Notes under the pieces: generated by a model
Databases searched by the model: none
What the model was told of the DNA's origin: nothing
What the model saw: only the letters and a program-made list of their open reading frames with translations
From: Pseudomonadota bacterium
Lineage (GTDB): Bacteria > Pseudomonadota > Alphaproteobacteria > Sphingomonadales > Govanellaceae
NCBI GenBank assembly: GCA_003577275.1
Contig: QEVO01000001.1
Location: 434,001 to 498,000, forward strand
Length of the DNA: 64,000 nt
Reading direction: 5' to 3'
Position numbers and translations under genes: made by a program
Shown: piece after piece, positions 46,558 to 55,942 of the stretch
How positions within the stretch are numbered: position 1 is the first letter of the stretch
Layout of the letters: each line of letters begins with the position of its first letter

Positions 46558-48960
46558 TTAGGACCGCAAGGTGGCTCCGGTGCGCGCCCCCACCGCCGCC
46601 ACCAGCCGGCCGGCGATGGCGTCGATCTCGGCGTCGGTCAGCGTGCGGTCGTCGGCTTGCAGGCGGACGCTGACGGCGACGGATTTCTTGCCCTCGCCGA
46701 CATGGGGCCCCTCATAGACGTCAAACACGCCGATGTCGCGGATCAGGGTCTTTTCCGCCCCGCGCAGCGCCCGCACGATATCATCGGCCGTGACCTTGCG
46801 ATCGACCACGAAGGCGAAATCGCGCTCCACCATTTGGAAGTCGGAGGCTTTCAAGGGCCCTCGCGACCGTCCGCCGCGGGCTTTGGGTAGCGGGATGGCT
46901 TCCAGAAAGACCTCAAAGGTGGCCACCGGGCCGTTCAGGCCGAGGGCGGCCAGCACCGCCGGGTGGATCTCGCCGAAGCGGGCGAGGACCGTCTTGGGGC
47001 CAAGCTTCAAGACGCCGGAACGGCCGGGATGATACCAGCCGGGGGCCTCCGCCGCCGTTTGCAGGTTATCCACCGGGGCGCCGGCGGCCGCCAGCGCGGC
47101 CAGGGCATCGGCTTTGCCGACAAAGGCGTCAACCGGGGTCTGCTGTCCGCTCCAATGCCGCTCGCCGGTCATCCCGCCGCGCACGCCGGCGGCCACCAGC
47201 CGCTGCTCCTCCGGCTTGTCGCCGTGAAACTCGTTGCCGACCTCAAACAGGCCGAGATTTACCGCCCCGCGGTCGGCGTTGCGCCCCAGCGCCCGCAGCA
47301 GATTGGGCAGCAGGGAAGGCCGCATGGTGTCAAGATCGGCGCTGATGGGATTGGCCAGCCGCAAAGAGGAAGGCACGCCGCCAAAGAGGTCGGCGGCGGC
47401 GCTGGCCAGGAACGACCAAGTGACCGCTTCGCGCAAGCCCCGGCCGGCCAGGGTGCGCTTGACCAGCCGCACCCGCTTTTGACCTGACGTCATGACGCCC
47501 ATGGGGGCGACGGGCCGCGTCATGGGAACCGCCGGCACGTTATCGTAGCCGTGGACGCGCAGCACCTCTTCCACCAGATCGGCCTCGCCGTCGATATCGG
47601 GCCGCCACGATGGGACGGCAACCTCAAGCCGCGCGCCGTCACCGGAAATCTTGAAGCCAAGCGCGGATAAGATGCGCCTGCAGTCTGTCTCGGGCAGGGT
47701 CAAGCCGCCCAGCGATCCCACCCGGGAAGGGCGGAAGGCAACGGATTTCACCTCGCCAGGGACGGCGCCGGCGATCACCAGCTCGCTGGGCTGACCGCCG
47801 CACAGGTCGAGGATCAGACGGGTGGCTAGCTCGGCGCCGGGGATGGTGGTCGCCGGATCAACGCCGCGCTCGAAGCGGTAGCGGGCGTCGCTCAAGATGC
47901 CCAGCGCGCGGCCGGTGGCGGCGATGGTGAGAGGATCAAAGAGGGCGGATTCCACGAACACATTGACCGTGCCGTCGCTGCACCCAGTTTCCTCGCCGCC
48001 GATGACGCCGCCCAGCCCCAAGGCGCGAGCCTCGTCGGCGATGACGCACATCTCCTCGCTTAGGGTATAGGTTCGGCCATCGAGCGCCAGCACGCGCTCT
48101 CCAGCCTTGGCCAGGCGCACGATGATGTCGCCGGAAAGCTTATCGGCGTCATAGACGTGAAGCGGCCGGCCGCGGTCATACATGACATAGTTGGTGACGT
48201 CGACCAGGGCCGAGATCGGCCGCAAGCCGATCGCTTTCAGGCGGTCCTGCAGCCACTTCGGGCTGGGACCGTTCTTGACGCCGCGGATATAACGTCCGAC
48301 GAACACCGGCGAGACATGCGCCTTGTCCTTGGGCAGGCCCATGCGCACCCCGACCGGGCTTTGAAAGACGCCGGGTACGGGGGCGATGTCCGCGCCCTTC
48401 AGCCGTCCCAGCCCGGCCGCCGCCAGATCGCGGGCGACGCCGAAGACGCCCAGGGCGTCAGGCCGGTTGGGGGTGATGGCGATGTCGATCACCGGATCAT
48501 CAAGGCCGGCATAGCGGGCGAACGGCTGGCCCACCGGGGCATCGCCGGGCAGTTCGATGATGCCTTCATGGTTGTCGCTCAGTTGCAACTCCCGCTCCGA
48601 ACACAGCATGCCGTTGGATTTGACGCCGCGGATTTCGGTCGGCTTCAAGGTGATGTCGCTGCCGGGAATGTAGGAGCCCATGGGCGCGAACACGCCCTTC
48701 ATGCCGGTGCGCGCATTGGGCGCGCCGCACACCACCTCCATCACCTCGCGGCCGGTGTCGACCTTGCATACCCGCAGGCGGTCGGCATTGGGGTGCTGCT
48801 TGGCCTCCAGCACGTGGGCGACGATGAAGGGGGAAAGCTTTTTCGCGCGATCCTCCACCCCCTCGACCTCCAGGCCAAGCGCGGTCAGCTTGGCGACGAT
48901 CTCTTCAAGCGTCGCCGCGGTCTCAAGATGCTCTTTGAGCCAGGACAGGGTGAATTTCAT
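46558..48960 (-). CDS. pheT: Phenylalanyl-tRNA synthetase beta subunit
   Basis: PheT is the tRNA-binding and editing subunit of the alpha2-beta2 enzyme. The 800-residue protein starts [14 protein letters not shown], followed by the EMAP-like tRNA-binding domain ([38 protein letters not shown]), the B3/B4 editing region ([16 protein letters not shown]), B5 and the catalytic-like core. The C-terminal anticodon-binding FDX-ACB domain ([20 protein letters not shown]) is present. The start codon overlaps the pheS stop codon (ATGA), as is usual. Confidence 0.97.
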   Translation of the reverse strand: MKFTLSWLKEHLETAATLEEIVAKLTALGLEVEGVEDRAKKLSPFIVAHVLEAKQHPNADRLRVCKVDTGREVMEVVCGAPNARTGMKGVFAPMGSYIPGSDITLKPTEIRGVKSNGMLCSERELQLSDNHEGIIELPGDAPVGQPFARYAGLDDPVIDIAITPNRPDALGVFGVARDLAAAGLGRLKGADIAPVPGVFQSPVGVRMGLPKDKAHVSPVFVGRYIRGVKNGPSPKWLQDRLKAIGLRPISALVDVTNYVMYDRGRPLHVYDADKLSGDIIVRLAKAGERVLALDGRTYTLSEEMCVIADEARALGLGGVIGGEETGCSDGTVNVFVESALFDPLTIAATGRALGILSDARYRFERGVDPATTIPGAELATRLILDLCGGQPSELVIAGAVPGEVKSVAFRPSRVGSLGGLTLPETDCRRILSALGFKISGDGARLEVAVPSWRPDIDGEADLVEEVLRVHGYDNVPAVPMTRPVAPMGVMTSGQKRVRLVKRTLAGRGLREAVTWSFLASAAADLFGGVPSSLRLANPISADLDTMRPSLLPNLLRALGRNADRGAVNLGLFEVGNEFHGDKPEEQRLVAAGVRGGMTGERHWSGQQTPVDAFVGKADALAALAAAGAPVDNLQTAAEAPGWYHPGRSGVLKLGPKTVLARFGEIHPAVLAALGLNGPVATFEVFLEAIPLPKARGGRSRGPLKASDFQMVERDFAFVVDRKVTADDIVRALRGAEKTLIRDIGVFDVYEGPHVGEGKKSVAVSVRLQADDRTLTDAEIDAIAGRLVAAVGARTGATLRS

Positions 48961-50033
48961 TGGACGCCTCGTTGCCCAAGAGCCGGAATATCGAGCGCGG
49001 AAAAGCCGTAGTGGCGCAGCCAACGCACATCGGAATAAAAGAACTGCCGCAAATCCGGAATGCCGTATTTCAGCATCGCCAGGCGGTCGATGCCGCAGCC
49101 GAAGGCAAAGCCCTGATACTCGTTGGGATCAAGGCCGACGTTGGCGATCACCCGCGGGTGCACCATGCCGCAGCCGAGGATCTCCAGCCAGTCGTCGCCC
49201 TCGCCGAAGGCGATCTCGCCCTCTTTGAAGGCGCAGCCGATGTCCACCTCCGCCGATGGCTCGGTGAAGGGGAAGTAGCTGGGGCGGAAGCGCATCTTGA
49301 CCTTCTCCACCTCGAAGAAGGCGCGCGCGAAAGCCTCCAGGCAGCCTTTCAGATGCCCCATGTGGGTCTCGCGGTCGATCACCAGCCCTTCCACCTGATG
49401 AAACATCGGGGTGTGGGTGGCGTCGGAATCGCAGCGGTAGGTGCGACCCGGCGCGATGATGCGAATGGGCGGCTTAGCCGTCAGCATAGTGCGGATCTGC
49501 ACCGGCGAGGTATGGGTGCGCAGGAGCTTGCGCTCGCCCGTCTCGTTGGGCTCCAGATAGAAGGTGTCGTGCATCTCCCGCGCGGGGTGGCCCGGGGGGA
49601 AGTTCAAGGCCGCAAAATTATGAAAATCATCTTCGATGTCAGGGCCTTCGGCGACGGAAAAGCCCATGTCGGCGAAGATTTCGATGACCTCGTCCATGAC
49701 CTGGCTGACGGGGTGAATGGAGCCCTGGGGCTCGGGCCGCGCCGGCAGCGTCACGTCCACCCGCTCGGCTTCCAGTCGCGCGGCCAGCGCCGCAGCCTCC
49801 AGCGCCTGACGGCGCTGGGCGATGGCGTCGGTCAGGCGGTCCTTCAGGCCGTTATAAAGCGGCCCAAAGGTCTTGCGCTCTTCGGCGCCCATGCCCCCCA
49901 GCGCCTTCATCAGCTCGCTGATCCGGCCTTTCTTGCCCAGCGCCGCCACCCGCACCGCCTCTAAGGCGGCAAGATCGGCGGCGGCCGTGACGGCGGCCAT
50001 CAGCTCTTGTTCTAAGTCTTTAATTTCATTCAT
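48957..50033 (-). CDS. pheS: Phenylalanyl-tRNA synthetase alpha subunit
   Basis: PheS is the catalytic subunit that charges tRNA-Phe. The 358-residue protein has an N-terminal coiled coil, then class II motifs: motif 1 region [19 protein letters not shown], motif 2 [19 protein letters not shown], and motif 3 [15 protein letters not shown]. The start is ATG 50033 ([11 protein letters not shown]). The frame is open upstream as far as the rplT stop codon but runs through a terminator hairpin, so the longer form is unlikely. Confidence 0.97.
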   Translation of the reverse strand: MNEIKDLEQELMAAVTAAADLAALEAVRVAALGKKGRISELMKALGGMGAEERKTFGPLYNGLKDRLTDAIAQRRQALEAAALAARLEAERVDVTLPARPEPQGSIHPVSQVMDEVIEIFADMGFSVAEGPDIEDDFHNFAALNFPPGHPAREMHDTFYLEPNETGERKLLRTHTSPVQIRTMLTAKPPIRIIAPGRTYRCDSDATHTPMFHQVEGLVIDRETHMGHLKGCLEAFARAFFEVEKVKMRFRPSYFPFTEPSAEVDIGCAFKEGEIAFGEGDDWLEILGCGMVHPRVIANVGLDPNEYQGFAFGCGIDRLAMLKYGIPDLRQFFYSDVRWLRHYGFSALDIPALGQRGVQ

Positions 50034-50066
50034 GATCTTTGACTCTGTCGCGCTATTTTTGAACAC

Positions 50067-50104
50067 GAAAAAAGGGCTCCTTCCCCACGGGAAGGCCCTT
50101 TTCT
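50067..50104 (-). terminator. Intrinsic terminator in the rplT-pheS gap (possible attenuator)
   Basis: On the minus strand AAGGGCCTTCC pairs with GGAAGGAGCCC around a short CGTGG loop and is followed by six T residues (50072-50067). It lies between rplT and pheS, so it would partly uncouple pheST expression from rpmI-rplT. No separate Phe-rich leader peptide with its own start and stop was found. Confidence 0.75.
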
Positions 50105-50135
50105 CGCTTAACCGATAAAGTGGGAGCTTGGTGCC

Positions 50136-50501
50136 TCAGGCGGCCTTGGCGAGGGCAGCCTGCACCTGCTCGGCGAGCGCCTTGAACGCCTCCGGTTCAC
50201 GGACGGCGAGATCGGCGAGCACCTTGCGGTCAAGGTCGATCTGGGCCTTCTTCAGGCCGTCCATAAATCGGGAGTAGGTCAGTCCGTACAGCCGCGCCCC
50301 GGCGTTGATGCGCTGAATCCACAGCGCCCGGAACTGGCGTTTGCGGTTGCGGCGGTCGCGATAGGCGTATTGCAGCGACTTCTCCACCGCCTCGACAGCG
50401 GCGCGATAGACGTTTTTCTTACGACCACGGAAGCCTTTGGCCTGATCGAGAATTTTCTTGTGACGGGCGCGGGCCGTCACTCCCCGTTTGACGCGAGCCA
50501 T
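50136..50501 (-). CDS. rplT: 50S ribosomal protein L20
   Basis: L20 (121 residues) binds 23S rRNA early in 50S assembly and in many bacteria represses its own operon. Typical segments are [60 protein letters not shown] and [20 protein letters not shown]. It follows rpmI by 12 bases. A terminator lies downstream before pheS. Confidence 0.98.
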   Translation of the reverse strand: MARVKRGVTARARHKKILDQAKGFRGRKKNVYRAAVEAVEKSLQYAYRDRRNRKRQFRALWIQRINAGARLYGLTYSRFMDGLKKAQIDLDRKVLADLAVREPEAFKALAEQVQAALAKAA

Positions 50502-50513
50502 GGGTAATACCCC

Positions 50514-50711
50514 TTAAGCGTAAGGCAGAAATTGTTTGACGATCTTCGCATCCTGGTCCGCCAGCGTGGCGGCGCCGCGCTGGTTGCGGATTTGCTTATT
50601 GGTACGCTTGATCATGCCGTGCCGTTTACCGGCCTGGCCGGCTTTGACCTTACCCGAGGCGGTCAGACGGAAGCGCTTCTTAGCGCCGCTTTTGGTCTTC
50701 ATCTTGGGCAT
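50514..50711 (-). CDS. rpmI: 50S ribosomal protein L35
   Basis: L35 (65 residues) has the expected [20 protein letters not shown] and [17 protein letters not shown]. The start ATG 50711 is fixed by the upstream Shine-Dalgarno sequence AAGGA eight bases before it; the longer open frame upstream runs through the leader hairpin. It is the first gene of the rpmI-rplT-pheS-pheT unit here, because infC is separated from it by an opposite-strand gene. Confidence 0.97.
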   Translation of the reverse strand: MPKMKTKSGAKKRFRLTASGKVKAGQAGKRHGMIKRTNKQIRNQRGAATLADQDAKIVKQFLPYA

Positions 50712-50777
50712 TTTGCAATCCTTCATATATTCTTTAGATGTCATGGACTTCCATGAGCTCCGGCTGGATGCCTTCGT

Positions 50778-50808
50778 GGGTGAGCAGGCATGCCCTGCCA
50801 TCTCACCC
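50778..50808 (-). promoter_or_regulatory. Leader hairpin upstream of rpmI
   Basis: GGGTGAG (50778-50784) pairs with CTCACCC (50802-50808), enclosing a second short stem CAGG/CCTG. It lies in the predicted 5' leader of the rpmI transcript. L20-type leaders in other bacteria fold to allow L20 autorepression, so this is a candidate for the same role. Confidence 0.5.
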
Positions 50809-50823
50809 GTTTAGAGCCCGAGG

Positions 50824-50852
50824 GTTATAACGAGTAAGGTTTGGAAAGGCAA
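50824..50852 (-). promoter_or_regulatory. Putative rpmI-rplT promoter
   Basis: On the minus strand TTGCCT (50852-50847), a 17-base spacer and TATAAC (50829-50824) form a strong sigma-70-type promoter. Transcription would begin near 50817, giving a leader of about 105 nt before rpmI. Confidence 0.65.
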
Positions 50853-50892
50853 GAGCCGGTCAGCAGCGTCTTAAGGGTTGCGCCGTTCATGG

Positions 50893-50947
50893 TTCGACAG
50901 GCTCACCATGAACGGGATAAAGTCCCGTTCGCCCTGAGCGTGTCGAA
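50893..50947. repeat. TTCGACA-type palindromic repeat
   Basis: Outer arms TTCGACAGGCTCA (50893-50905) and TGAGCGTGTCGAA (50935-50947) are inverted with one mismatch. Inner arms GAACGGGA (50910-50917) and TCCCGTTC (50923-50930) are perfect. The unit continues into GGGCGAATGGG. The same family, split, occurs at 46319-46534. It lies between rpmI and the opposite-strand TraB-family gene. Confidence 0.8.
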
Positions 50948-51008
50948 GGGCGAATGGGAAGTTCAAGAGGCCGCCACCCGGCCTTGGTCCTAAAGTTACG
51001 GAGATTTC

Positions 51009-51917
51009 ATGCATCGCCTGCTTGCTTTTGTCGCCACCCTGATCGCCACAGCCTTGCTTGCCTTCAGTCCCGCACGGGCGGCAGAAGCCGCCGACGCCGG
51101 CAGCGCCGCCTCGCCCGCCTTGTGGGCGGTGGATGGCGGCCAGGGCCAAGTGGTCATCATGGGCTCGATCCACCTCCTAAAACCCGGCACCCCATGGCTG
51201 ACCAACCGTCTGCAGAGCATGGTGGCCGGCGCCGATACCATCGCCGTCGAGATCGATCGGACCCCGGCAGCCAACGCCCGCATTCAGGCGCTGATGCAGG
51301 AGCGGGGATTTTACGCCAACGGCGGCTCGCTGGAAGCGACGCTGCCGCCCCAGCTCTATCGCGGCGCTGTCGCCATCGCCGGCATGCTTGGCATACCGGA
51401 ACAGCAATTCCGCCGCTTTCGGCCGTGGGCGGCATCCATGGTGATCGGGCTTGGCGCGGTGATCAAGGCCGGCTTCGATCCCGCCCATGGCGTCGAAGAG
51501 ACGCTGTTGCGGCTGGCCCGCCAGGACGGCAAGGCGATCGTCAGTCTGGAAACCGCGGATGAGGTGGTTGCCGCATTGGCCGACCACCCCGACAGCTTGC
51601 AGGCTGATATGCTGCGACAGGCGGTGGATGAGTTCGATACGGTCGACGCCATGCTCAGCGAGCTGACCGCCGCCTGGGTTACCGGCGACATGGCGGCGTT
51701 GGAGACGCTGTTGTTGGACCGTATGAAGGAGTCGCCGGCGTTCTATCGGACGCTGATCGTGGAGCGCAACCGCGCCTGGCTGCCGCAGGTGAAAACCATC
51801 CTGGAAACGCCGGGCCGCCATGTGGTGATGGTCGGCGCCGCCCACCTGCTCGGCGATGATAACCTGCTCAAAATGCTCGAAGCGGCGGGGTATAAGGTGC
51901 GGCGGATCGAAGGGTAG
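51009..51917 (+). CDS. TraB/GumN-family exported protein
   Basis: The 302-residue protein has a signal peptide (RLLAFVATLIATALLAFSPARAA) and the TraB/GumN (PrgY) fold. Two family motifs with conserved His are visible: VVIMGSIHLLKPG near the N-terminus and VVMVGAAHLLGDD near the C-terminus, likely metal-binding. Some members are proteases; others have been linked to pheromone inhibition or exopolysaccharide genes. It interrupts the normally contiguous infC-rpmI arrangement on the opposite strand, flanked on both sides by palindromic repeats. Confidence 0.83.
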   Translation: MHRLLAFVATLIATALLAFSPARAAEAADAGSAASPALWAVDGGQGQVVIMGSIHLLKPGTPWLTNRLQSMVAGADTIAVEIDRTPAANARIQALMQERGFYANGGSLEATLPPQLYRGAVAIAGMLGIPEQQFRRFRPWAASMVIGLGAVIKAGFDPAHGVEETLLRLARQDGKAIVSLETADEVVAALADHPDSLQADMLRQAVDEFDTVDAMLSELTAAWVTGDMAALETLLLDRMKESPAFYRTLIVERNRAWLPQVKTILETPGRHVVMVGAAHLLGDDNLLKMLEAAGYKVRRIEG

Positions 51918-51963
51918 GGCGGAGAGAGGACTCTGTGAAAGTGGTATTTTGAAACTTAACACC

Positions 51964-52033
51964 GTCATTCCCGACAAGCCGCTGACAAACGGCGCGATCG
52001 GGAATCCACCTCCCCGCTTTCGCGGGGATGACG
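51964..52033. repeat. REP-like palindromic element, GTCAT-CCCCG family
   Basis: The unit starts with GTCATTCCCG (51964-51973) and ends with GCGGGGATGACG, with internal CGGGAATCC (51999-52007) and a CCCCGC-TTTC-GCGGGG hairpin (52012-52027). It shares boundary sequences with the element at 36109-36183. It lies between the convergent TraB-family gene and infC. Confidence 0.7.
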
Positions 52034-52083
52034 ATTGGATAATGGAATGTCGTGGTAAGGGGCAAGCAGCCTAAGCCGAGGCC

Positions 52084-52620
52084 TTACTTCGGGCCTAAGA
52101 CCATGACCACCTGGCGGCCTTCCGATTTTGCTTCCTGCTCGATCTTGGCGATCTCGGCGGTATCGGCCTCGATGCGCTTTAAGACCGCCAGCCCCAAATC
52201 CTGGTGGGCCATTTCCCGGCCGCGGAAGCGCAGCGTCACCTTGACCTTGTCGCCTTCGTCCAAGAATTTCTTGATCGACCGCATCTTGACCTCATAGTCA
52301 TGGGTCTCGATGCCGGGTCGGATCTTGATTTCCTTGATTTCGATAGTCTTCTGCTTCTTGCGGGCAAGATTGGCTTTTTTCTGTTCGGCGTATTTGTACT
52401 TGCCGAAATCGAGAATCTTGCATACCGGCGGGCTCGAGTCGGGGGAAACCTCGACGAGATCGAGGCCGGCCTCAACCGCCATCGTAAGCGCTTTCTCTAT
52501 CCCTACTACGCCGTGGTTTTCGCCATCCTGATCGATCAGACGGACTTCACGGACCTTGATTTGATCGTTAACGCGCGGACCCTCCTGAGAGGGGGGAGCG
52601 CCCATGGGAGCTCTGGCTAT
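52084..52620 (-). CDS. infC: Translation initiation factor IF-3, probable AUA start
   Basis: IF-3 binds the 30S subunit, prevents premature subunit joining and checks the start codon. The protein shows [54 protein letters not shown] and the C-terminal domain with [19 protein letters not shown] (minus strand, 52633-52628) lies seven bases before ATA 52620, giving 178 residues and an N-terminus [10 protein letters not shown]. Many infC genes use rare start codons (AUU in E. coli) for autoregulation, so ATA is favoured over the in-frame GTG at 52653, which lies upstream of the Shine-Dalgarno, or ATG 52605. Confidence 0.93.
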   Translation of the reverse strand: MARAPMGAPPSQEGPRVNDQIKVREVRLIDQDGENHGVVGIEKALTMAVEAGLDLVEVSPDSSPPVCKILDFGKYKYAEQKKANLARKKQKTIEIKEIKIRPGIETHDYEVKMRSIKKFLDEGDKVKVTLRFRGREMAHQDLGLAVLKRIEADTAEIAKIEQEAKSEGRQVVMVLGPK

Positions 52621-52627
52621 GAAACTT

Positions 52628-52633
52628 CCTCCT
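52628..52633 (-). promoter_or_regulatory. infC ribosome-binding site
   Basis: AGGAGG is a perfect Shine-Dalgarno core seven bases before ATA 52620. It decides the infC start codon and places it on a non-AUG triplet. Confidence 0.7.
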
Positions 52634-52720
52634 TTACTGGGGCGCGATGGCACGCCGCCAATAACTTAGTTGTCATCGTTTATCGGAGGCGACAAAACAC
52701 CCCCTCCCACCGCAGCGCGG

Positions 52721-54658
52721 CTAGAAGGGTGCTTTCGCCTCCGCCACAAGTCTATTCACGGCGTCGTCAAGCGCAAGGCTTTCTTGCTTGTCGACGCTCA
52801 AGCGACGGAGGTTGACTGTCCGCTCCGCCGCCTCGCGTTCGCCCACCACCAGGATGACCGGGGTCTTGGCCAGGGAATGTTCGCGTACTTTGTAGTTAAT
52901 TTTCTCATTGCGAACATCCGCCTCGGCCCTGATTCCCGCCTGTCGCAAGGCATTGAGAACCGCGTAGGCATAGTCATCGGCCTTGGAGGTAATGGTGGCG
53001 ACCACCACCTGCTCAGGGGCAAGCCACAGCGGGAAGCGCCCGGCGTAATGCTCAATGAGGATGCCGGTGAAACGCTCCAGGGAACCAAACAGCGCCCGGT
53101 GCAGCATCACCGGATGGTGCTTGGCGCCGTCGGCGCCGATGTAGGTGGCGCCCAGCCGGCCCGGCAGATTAAGATCGACCTGCAGCGTGCCGCACTGCCA
53201 GTCGCGGCCGATGGCGTCGCGGAGCACGAATTCGATCTTGGGGCCATAGAACGCGCCCTCGCCGGGGTTATAGCTATAGTCCAGCCCGGTGGCCTCGATG
53301 GCGGCCTTCAAGGCCGCTTCCGACTTGTCCCAAACGTCGTTTGAACCGATGCGCTTTGACGGCCGGTCGGAGAATTTCAGGCGCACGTCGGTAAAGCCGA
53401 AGTCCTTGTAGATGTCGAGAATGAGCCTTGTGACGGTGACGCATTCATCCTGCAACTGGTCTTCGCTACAAAAGATATGAGCATCGTCCTGAGTAAAGGC
53501 GCGCACCCGCATCAGGCCATGCAGCGCGCCCGACGGCTCATAACGATGCACCTTGCCAAACTCCGCCATTTTCAGGGGCAGATCGCGGTAGCTCTTCATG
53601 CCGATCTTGAACACCTGCACGCAGCCCGGACAGTTCATCGGTTTGATGGCGTAGGTGCGCTCGTCCGGCGTCACGGTGGTGTACATGTTCTCGCCGAACT
53701 TTTCCCAGTGTCCGGACGCTTCCCATAAGGAACGGTCCATGACCTCGGGCGTATTAATCTCTAGATAGCCGGCGGCGTCCTGGCGGCGGCGCATGTAGGT
53801 GATGAGCGTTTGAAACAGCGTCCAACCTTTGGGATGCCAGAACACCGCGCCCGGCGCTTCCTCCTGGAAGTGAAACAGGCTCATCTCCTTGCCGAGCTTG
53901 CGGTGATCGCGCTTCTCGGCTTCTTCCAGGCGATTAAGATACTCTTTCAGTTCCTTCTCGTCGCGCCAAGCGGTGCCGTAGATGCGTTGCAGCATTTCGT
54001 TCCTGGCATCGCCGCGCCAGTAGGCGCCGGCCACCGACATCAGCTTGAAGGCATGGCCGAGCTTGCCCGTTGACGGCAGATGCGGGCCGCGACAGAGGTC
54101 GATGAAATCGCCCTGGCGGTAGAGCGTGATGTCCTCGTCGCCGGGGATCGCCTCGATGATCTGCGCCTTGTAGTGCTCGCCATCCTGCTTGAAGAAATCG
54201 ATGGCGTCGGCGCGCTGCCACACTTCGCGCACGATGCGCTCATCACGATCGACGATCTCGTGCATGCGGGCCTCGATCCGGGCGAGGTCTTCCGGCGTGA
54301 ACGGTTCGGCGCGGGAGAAATCGTAATAAAAGCCGTTCTCGATGGCCGGACCGATGGTGACCTGGGTCTCGGGGTAAAGCTCTTGCACCGCCTCGGCCAT
54401 GATGTGCGCCGCGTCATGGCGCAACAGCTCCAGCGCCTCCTCGTTCTTGCGAGTGACGATGGCGACCTTGGCGTCGCGATCGATGAGGCGCGACAAATCC
54501 CGCAACTCGCCGTCAACGCGCATGGCGAGGGCGGCCTTGGCTAGCCCGGGTCCGATGTCGGCGGCCAGCGTCTCGCCGGTGACGGCGCGGTCATAGCGGC
54601 GTTGACTGCCATCGGGCAGGGTAATGGTTACGGCACGGTGCGGCTCACGCTCGCTCAT
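52721..54658 (-). CDS. thrS: Threonyl-tRNA synthetase
   Basis: ThrRS charges tRNA-Thr and edits mischarged Ser. The 645-residue protein has an N-terminal TGS domain ([19 protein letters not shown]), the second editing domain ([20 protein letters not shown]), class II motifs ([56 protein letters not shown]) and a C-terminal anticodon-binding domain ([17 protein letters not shown]). The Cys in NCPGC is a zinc ligand. It precedes infC on the same strand, the standard thrS-infC order. Confidence 0.97.
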   Translation of the reverse strand: MSEREPHRAVTITLPDGSQRRYDRAVTGETLAADIGPGLAKAALAMRVDGELRDLSRLIDRDAKVAIVTRKNEEALELLRHDAAHIMAEAVQELYPETQVTIGPAIENGFYYDFSRAEPFTPEDLARIEARMHEIVDRDERIVREVWQRADAIDFFKQDGEHYKAQIIEAIPGDEDITLYRQGDFIDLCRGPHLPSTGKLGHAFKLMSVAGAYWRGDARNEMLQRIYGTAWRDEKELKEYLNRLEEAEKRDHRKLGKEMSLFHFQEEAPGAVFWHPKGWTLFQTLITYMRRRQDAAGYLEINTPEVMDRSLWEASGHWEKFGENMYTTVTPDERTYAIKPMNCPGCVQVFKIGMKSYRDLPLKMAEFGKVHRYEPSGALHGLMRVRAFTQDDAHIFCSEDQLQDECVTVTRLILDIYKDFGFTDVRLKFSDRPSKRIGSNDVWDKSEAALKAAIEATGLDYSYNPGEGAFYGPKIEFVLRDAIGRDWQCGTLQVDLNLPGRLGATYIGADGAKHHPVMLHRALFGSLERFTGILIEHYAGRFPLWLAPEQVVVATITSKADDYAYAVLNALRQAGIRAEADVRNEKINYKVREHSLAKTPVILVVGEREAAERTVNLRRLSVDKQESLALDDAVNRLVAEAKAPF

Positions 54659-54724
54659 GGCGGTTCTCGTCCAACGATGGGGCTCTTTTGGTCAGCCCGG
54701 AAGGTAGTGGGATTTCCCGCCCTG

Positions 54725-55942
54725 TCAAGCGCTGCGGCGGGTTTCCGCCTGGCCCGCCGCCAGAACGCGGGCGTAGACCTCAAAGGTGCGACGGCACATC
54801 GCTTCCAGGGTGAAATGCCGCTCGATGTGGGCACGGGCGGCCAGCGCGATGCGCTCGCGCTTGGCGGGGCCGAGCGATAACCCTTCCGCGATGGCGGTAC
54901 TCAAGGCCGCCGCATCCCGCGGTTTGAACAGCCAGCCGGCCTCCGGCGCGCGCACGATCTCGGGCGCGCTGCCATGATCGGCGGCCACCACCGGCCGACC
55001 CATGGCCTGCGCCTCGGCGGCGGCCAGGGCGAAGGCTTCCGGCTCCAGGCTTGGGATAACCACCAGGTCGGCCAGCATGTAGAGCGCCGGCATATCGTCG
55101 CAAAAGCCGCCGAAGCGCACCTTGCCCTCAAGATTTTTGGCGACGATCAGTTCCTCGATCTCCTGACGGTAGGTGTCGTTCTGGCTGTCGTCGCCCAGCA
55201 TCAGGCAATAGAACGGCCGCGCGCCGAGAAGGGCCAGCGCCTCGATGAGGAGGGCATGGCCTTTTTCCGGCAGCAATGACGCCGGCATGATGATCAAGGG
55301 CACGCCGTCGGGCAGCAGGAGTTTTTGCGCGTGCTTGATCAGCCGGTCGGCGTTGATCGCGCCGGGATTGAAGCGCGCCAGATTGATGCCGTGCGGGATG
55401 ACCGTCAGCCGGTCATTGGCGATCCCTAGAACGTTGCGCGCCTCAGCGGCGACGAAATCGGACACCGCAATGACATGATCGGCGTGGCGCAAGGCGTCGG
55501 CGTACCAGTGATGGATGCGGCGCGTCGGCATATCACAATCGTGAAGGGTGACGATGACCGGCAGCTTGGCGAAGCGTTGCGCTTTTACCGTCGCCCAGGC
55601 GGCGGGAGCGCTGCGGGCGTGAAAAATGTCGATCCCGTCACGCCCGGCCAAGCGGCTCAAGTGCCAGGCCAGCTTCAACATCAGCCAAGGCGATTCACTA
55701 TCTACCCGCAGGGTTTCATGGGTGATGCCGCCGCGCAACACTTCCGGCAACAATCGCCCACCTTCCGAGACGATGAGGGCGCGGCCGCCGGCGCGCACCA
55801 GGGCCATGGACAAGTCGATGGCGCTGCGCGCCGTTCCGCCGACTTCAAGACGCGGCAGGATCTCCAGCACCGACAGCGCTTGCCGCGCCGCCGGCGATTC
55901 GCTAGCTAAAGAAGCTGACGATGAAGAAGGGTCAATGGGCAT
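54725..55942 (-). CDS. GT4-family glycosyltransferase
   Basis: The 405-residue protein is a GT-B glycosyltransferase of family 4. The N-terminal Rossmann domain has LPRLEVGGTARSAIDLSMAL. The C-terminal domain has the nucleotide-sugar-binding pattern SLEPEAFALAAAEAQAMGRP (E-x7-E type) and VVAADHGSAPEIV. The acceptor is unknown; such enzymes often act on lipopolysaccharide or other surface glycans. The ATG at 55942 overlaps the 5' end of the divergent hydrolase gene by eight bases, so the true start may be further downstream. Confidence 0.85.
   Translation of the reverse strand: MPIDPSSSSASLASESPAARQALSVLEILPRLEVGGTARSAIDLSMALVRAGGRALIVSEGGRLLPEVLRGGITHETLRVDSESPWLMLKLAWHLSRLAGRDGIDIFHARSAPAAWATVKAQRFAKLPVIVTLHDCDMPTRRIHHWYADALRHADHVIAVSDFVAAEARNVLGIANDRLTVIPHGINLARFNPGAINADRLIKHAQKLLLPDGVPLIIMPASLLPEKGHALLIEALALLGARPFYCLMLGDDSQNDTYRQEIEELIVAKNLEGKVRFGGFCDDMPALYMLADLVVIPSLEPEAFALAAAEAQAMGRPVVAADHGSAPEIVRAPEAGWLFKPRDAAALSTAIAEGLSLGPAKRERIALAARAHIERHFTLEAMCRRTFEVYARVLAAGQAETRRSA

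Noticed and set aside
49970..50135. Phe-rich leader peptide controlling pheST
   Set aside because: The Phe codons near the terminator are in the pheS frame without a separate start and stop, so no leader peptide can be supported.
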